Assembly: GCA_964599655.1 (NCBI GenBank)
Contig: CAZRGV010000205.1
Coordinates: forward strand, 1-8,704
Source of the DNA: CAZRGV01 sp964599655
GTDB taxonomy: Bacteria > Planctomycetota > Planctomycetia > Isosphaerales > Isosphaeraceae
Direction: 5' to 3'
DNA length: 8,704 bases
The notes under the pieces are model-generated. The model was not told where the DNA came from. It searched no databases and worked only from the letters and a program-made list of their open reading frames with translations. Every line of letters starts with the position of its first letter. Within the stretch, counting starts at the first letter, position 1. Shown here one piece after another: positions 7,106-8,704 of the stretch. Both the position numbers and the translations under genes were made by a program.

Positions 7106-8041
7106 TCAGTACAGATCGCCGAGCGACTCGTCGGTCTGGAGCCTTCGAATCGCCGTCGCGATGAGCGTTGCGACGGAGACGGTCTGTAACCTCGGCCACG
7201 AGAGCTCGCGCGCCGCGACCGTGTCGGTGACGAGCACCGCGCGCACGGCCTCGTGATCGAGCCGCTCGCGGGCGCCGCCGATAAAAAGGCCGTGCGAGGC
7301 GGCAATCGTGATCTCGGGTTTCGCGCCGGCGCCCAGGAGGGCCTCGATGGCCGATGCGAGCGTGCCGCCCGTCGCGATCATGTCGTCGATAATCAGGCAA
7401 GGCCGGTCTTTCACGTCGCCGACGATGTGCGTCACGGCGGTCTCGGTGCCGCTGGCGCGCCGCTTGTGCAAAACGACGACCGAGGTTCCCAGACGATGAG
7501 CGTAGTCGGTCGCCGTCTTGACCCGCCCCGCGTCAGGCGCGACCACCAGGGTTCCGGGCGAGAGTCGGCCTCGGAGGGCCTCGCAGAGCGTGGGCAGAGC
7601 GGTCAGGCTGTCGACGGGAATCTGAAAGAAGCCTTCGATCTGTGACGCATGAAGATCGACCGTGATGAGATGATCGACGCCCGAGGTCTGCAACAACTGA
7701 GCGACTAGGCTGGCGGTGATCGCCTCACGGCGGCCATGCCGCTTGTCGGACCGGGCGTAACCGTAGTAGGGAACCACCGCCGTGATCCGGGCCGCGGCCG
7801 CGCGCCGACAGGCGTCGGCGAATGCCAGCAGTTCGACCAGATGGTCGTTGACCGGTGGCGCGGTGGGTTGGACGAGGAAGACGTGGCGGCCGCGCACGGG
7901 TTCCTCCACCCGCACCGAAAGCTCCCCATCGGGGAATCGCTCGATGGTGCAGGCCCCAGGCTCCATGCCGAGTTCCGCGGCGATCGACCTGGCCAGCGCG
8001 GGGTTGGCGGTGCCGGCGAAGAGAAGAAAGTCCTGCGCCAT
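7106..8041 (-). CDS. prs: Ribose-phosphate pyrophosphokinase (PRPP synthetase), somewhat divergent
   Basis: The enzyme makes PRPP from ribose 5-phosphate and ATP, feeding purine, pyrimidine, His, Trp and NAD synthesis in the cytoplasm. The protein has 311 residues, close to the family's usual 310-320. Visible motifs are FAGTANPALARSI, RFPDGELSVRVEEPVRG (35-51), VPYYGYARSDKR (90-101), the Mg-ATP His131 in TVDLHASQIEGFF, the catalytic flexible-loop HKRR (Lys193, Arg195) and the PRPP-binding loop LIIDDMIATGGTL (216-228). The ATP-contact segment normally reads YARQDRR or similar and continues into a PITA segment. Here it is YARSDKRHGRREAITA, so Gln is replaced by Ser and the enzyme belongs to a less typical branch. 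Regulation by phosphate or ADP cannot be predicted. The start ATG 8041 is fixed by GGAGGT at 8052-8057, 10 bases upstream. The frame stays open to 8356, but that extension is Arg-rich, lacks family similarity and contains the terminator hairpin, so it is excluded. Slipin follows downstream on the same strand. Confidence 0.93.
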   Translation of the reverse strand: MAQDFLLFAGTANPALARSIAAELGMEPGACTIERFPDGELSVRVEEPVRGRHVFLVQPTAPPVNDHLVELLAFADACRRAAAARITAVVPYYGYARSDKRHGRREAITASLVAQLLQTSGVDHLITVDLHASQIEGFFQIPVDSLTALPTLCEALRGRLSPGTLVVAPDAGRVKTATDYAHRLGTSVVVLHKRRASGTETAVTHIVGDVKDRPCLIIDDMIATGGTLASAIEALLGAGAKPEITIAASHGLFIGGARERLDHEAVRAVLVTDTVAARELSWPRLQTVSVATLIATAIRRLQTDESLGDLY

Positions 8042-8052
8042 GGTCGCAACCA

Positions 8053-8068
8053 CCTCCAGACCTGGAGG
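8053..8068 (-). promoter_or_regulatory. Hairpin sequestering the prs ribosome binding site
   Basis: On the minus strand the sequence reads CCTCCA-GGTC-TGGAGG, a perfect 6-bp stem with a 4-base loop. The 3' arm contains the GGAGG core of the prs Shine-Dalgarno, and the 5' arm mimics the ribosomal anti-Shine-Dalgarno. The start codon is 11 bases further on. The stem would compete with 30S binding, so translation may depend on an opening event (ribosome, ligand or protein). The stem is short, and its effect in vivo is inferred. Confidence 0.5.
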
Positions 8069-8277
8069 ATCATCGGGCACGCCACGTCCACCAAGGGTTC
8101 GGCTTGCGATCGGACCTCGGTCGACGAGGCGTTGAGATCGTTGACGACGCGACGGGCGGGCCGATCGCAGGCCAAGGCCCACTCTCGACGCCGGATCGCC
8201 GAACGACAATCGCGGTTCCAGCGTCCAGCCGAAACGGTGATCGGAACCGCTCAATGGTCGAGCGAAATCCGGACATG

Positions 8278-8313
8278 AAAAACCCCGCCAATGCGAGACT
8301 TCGCATCGCGGGG
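8278..8313 (-). terminator. Intrinsic (rho-independent) terminator on the minus strand
   Basis: Read on the minus strand, CCCCGC (8313-8308) pairs with GCGGGG (8288-8283). An inner ATGCGA/TCGCAT stem closes a four-base AGTC loop, with a small asymmetric internal loop between the two stems. Five T residues (complement of 8278-8282) follow directly. Stem plus T-run is the textbook form and is the only such structure I find in the window. It sits between the promoter at 8361-8390 and prs, so it ends either a short RNA or an attenuated prs leader; it could also serve the RNA-binding protein gene further right. Confidence 0.72.
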
Positions 8314-8353
8314 CCACCCTTGCCTTGATCGATTGCCCGTCGCGAGCAACGGT
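8278..8353 (-). ncRNA. Candidate small RNA or attenuated prs leader, about 76 nt
   Basis: The interval runs from the predicted start site to the end of the T-run. The RNA would open with a 6-bp hairpin, CCGTTG-CTCG-CGACGG (one G-U pair, about 8351-8336), pass through a roughly 22-base linker, and end in the terminator hairpin. Promoter, two stem-loops and terminator packed into about 110 bases is the usual shape of a small RNA gene. The alternative is a 5' leader of prs (start codon some 310 bases downstream of the start site) in which termination is regulated. I recognise no known riboswitch or RNA family. An ATG inside the terminator stem opens a frame but gives no protein-like sequence. 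Confidence 0.45.
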
Positions 8354-8360
8354 CAACCGA

Positions 8361-8390
8361 AAGATATCGCCGTGAGGAGACGGATGTCAA
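8361..8390 (-). promoter_or_regulatory. Sigma70-type promoter
   Basis: On the minus strand there is a perfect -35 box TTGACA (8390-8385), an 18-base spacer, and a -10 box TATCTT (8366-8361) that keeps the conserved TA...T positions. The predicted start site is near 8353. This A/T-containing patch stands out in GC-rich surroundings. It would drive either the short RNA ending at 8278 or the prs leader. Confidence 0.6.
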
Positions 8391-8471
8391 TAGTGCGCAT
8401 GAAACCCATGACGCATCAACACATCGAGCATGCCTTTGGCTCGATGCCATCCGTCCAGGGTAACGAGGCGA

Positions 8472-8504
8472 CTCGCGGCTCTCCGGGAGCCGAGAATCCG
8501 CGAG
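8472..8504. repeat. Nested stem-loop in the 3' region of the RNA-binding protein gene
   Basis: CTCGCGG (8472-8478) pairs with CCGCGAG (8498-8504). Alternatively, an inner stem CGGCTC/GAGCCG (8476-8481 with 8487-8492) closes a TCCGG loop. The two pairings share bases 8476-8478, so they compete. There is no T-run on either side. It may be a structured 3' untranslated region or chance structure in GC-rich DNA. Confidence 0.4.
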
Positions 8505-8569
8505 CGCACTCTCCACGACACGCGGAGACAGGTCGCTCGCGGAACGGATTCCCGACGATCCGGATCGGC

Positions 8570-8598
8570 GAGGGGATCGAACCGGGTCGAATCCCCTC
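8570..8598 (-). terminator. Stem-loop just after the RNA-binding protein stop codon, possible terminator without a T-run
   Basis: GAGGGGAT (8570-8577) and ATCCCCTC (8591-8598) form an 8-bp stem. A further CGA/TCG pairing behind a bulged A leaves a 6-base loop. On the minus strand it starts 23 bases after the stop codon at 8622. No T-run follows, so it may instead protect the 3' end of the message or act with Rho. Confidence 0.35.
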
Positions 8599-8621
8599 AA
8601 GCCGTCATTCCGGGGGGTCAA

Positions 8622-8704
8622 TCAATAGCGACCGCCGTAGCCGCCGCCGTAACCGCCGCCACCACCGTAGCCGCCGCCACCGCCGCTGCGGCCGCGGCCA
8701 CCAC
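8622..8704 (-). CDS. C-terminal glycine/tyrosine-rich tail, probably an RRM-type RNA-binding protein (partial)
   Basis: Only the last 26 codons are in the window. They read as Gly runs punctuated by Tyr and Arg (GGRGRSGGGGGYG, then GGYGGRY at the stop). Such RGG/YGG tails are typical of the small bacterial RNA-binding proteins that carry one N-terminal RRM domain, known in cyanobacteria and planctomycetes and often cold-responsive. The RRM itself lies beyond the right edge, so the assignment rests on the tail alone. A glycine-rich surface or other low-complexity protein is the alternative. The frame is supported by a consistent Gly/Tyr pattern and a clean TGA stop. Confidence 0.6.
   Translation of the reverse strand, partial: GGRGRSGGGGGYGGGGGYGGGYGGRY

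Noticed and set aside
8042..8356. 105-residue N-terminal extension of PRPP synthetase
   Set aside because: The known family starts near MAQDFLLFAG, the ribosome binding site is at 8052-8057, and the extension runs through the terminator hairpin.
8556..8567. 12-base palindrome CGATCCGGATCG as an operator
   Set aside because: It lies between gene ends with no promoter beside it, and such palindromes are common in GC-rich DNA.
8570..8600. tRNA T-arm-like GGTTCGATCCC sequence
   Set aside because: No matching acceptor, D or anticodon arms can be laid out around it on either strand.

Overview
The window looks like a piece of a draft or metagenome-derived genome from a planctomycete, most likely of the Isosphaeraceae kind. 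This is inferred from the very high G+C content, the exported sulfatase and sialidase-like genes lying side by side, the cytochrome domain fused to another exported protein, and a gene-poor stretch studded with a short A-run motif (AAAACGAACCCA-like). No database search was possible, so the assignment is a judgement. A 23-base run of N at 2765-2787 marks an assembly gap inside one gene.

Layout. Bases 1-830 (minus strand) hold the N-terminal 276 codons of an exported SGNH/GDSL esterase-like protein that runs off the left edge, probably into a sialidase-like domain. Bases 831-2342 contain no gene I can support. They hold two strong inverted repeats and a cluster of at least five copies of the A-run motif. 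Bases 2343-6164 (plus strand) are a compact three-gene unit: a sulfatase (broken by the N gap), a four-Asp-box sialidase-like beta-propeller protein, and an exported protein that joins a tyrosine/dual-specificity phosphatase domain to a C-terminal c-type haem domain. The last gene overlaps tail to tail by 119 bp with a minus-strand slipin/stomatin gene (6046-6990). Upstream of slipin on the same strand lies a ribose-phosphate pyrophosphokinase gene (prs, 7106-8041). The right edge carries the glycine/tyrosine-rich C-terminal tail of what is probably an RRM-type RNA-binding protein (8622-8704, minus).

How the genes fit together. The left half reads as an export-targeted set for attacking sulfated, possibly acylated and sialylated or similarly decorated polysaccharides. 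The esterase-like protein would remove acyl groups, the sulfatase sulfate, and the propeller protein a sugar or bind it. The phosphatase-haem fusion in the same unit has no obvious place in that scheme and is the most unusual protein here. The right half is housekeeping: PRPP synthesis and membrane organisation.

The most interesting non-protein signal is the roughly 310-base leader in front of prs. A good sigma70-type promoter (8361-8390) is followed about 75 bases later by a well-formed intrinsic terminator (8278-8313), with a 6-bp tetraloop hairpin between them. A second short hairpin at 8053-8068 pairs an anti-Shine-Dalgarno-like CCTCCA with the prs ribosome binding site. This is either a small RNA gene or a prs leader controlled at transcription and translation.
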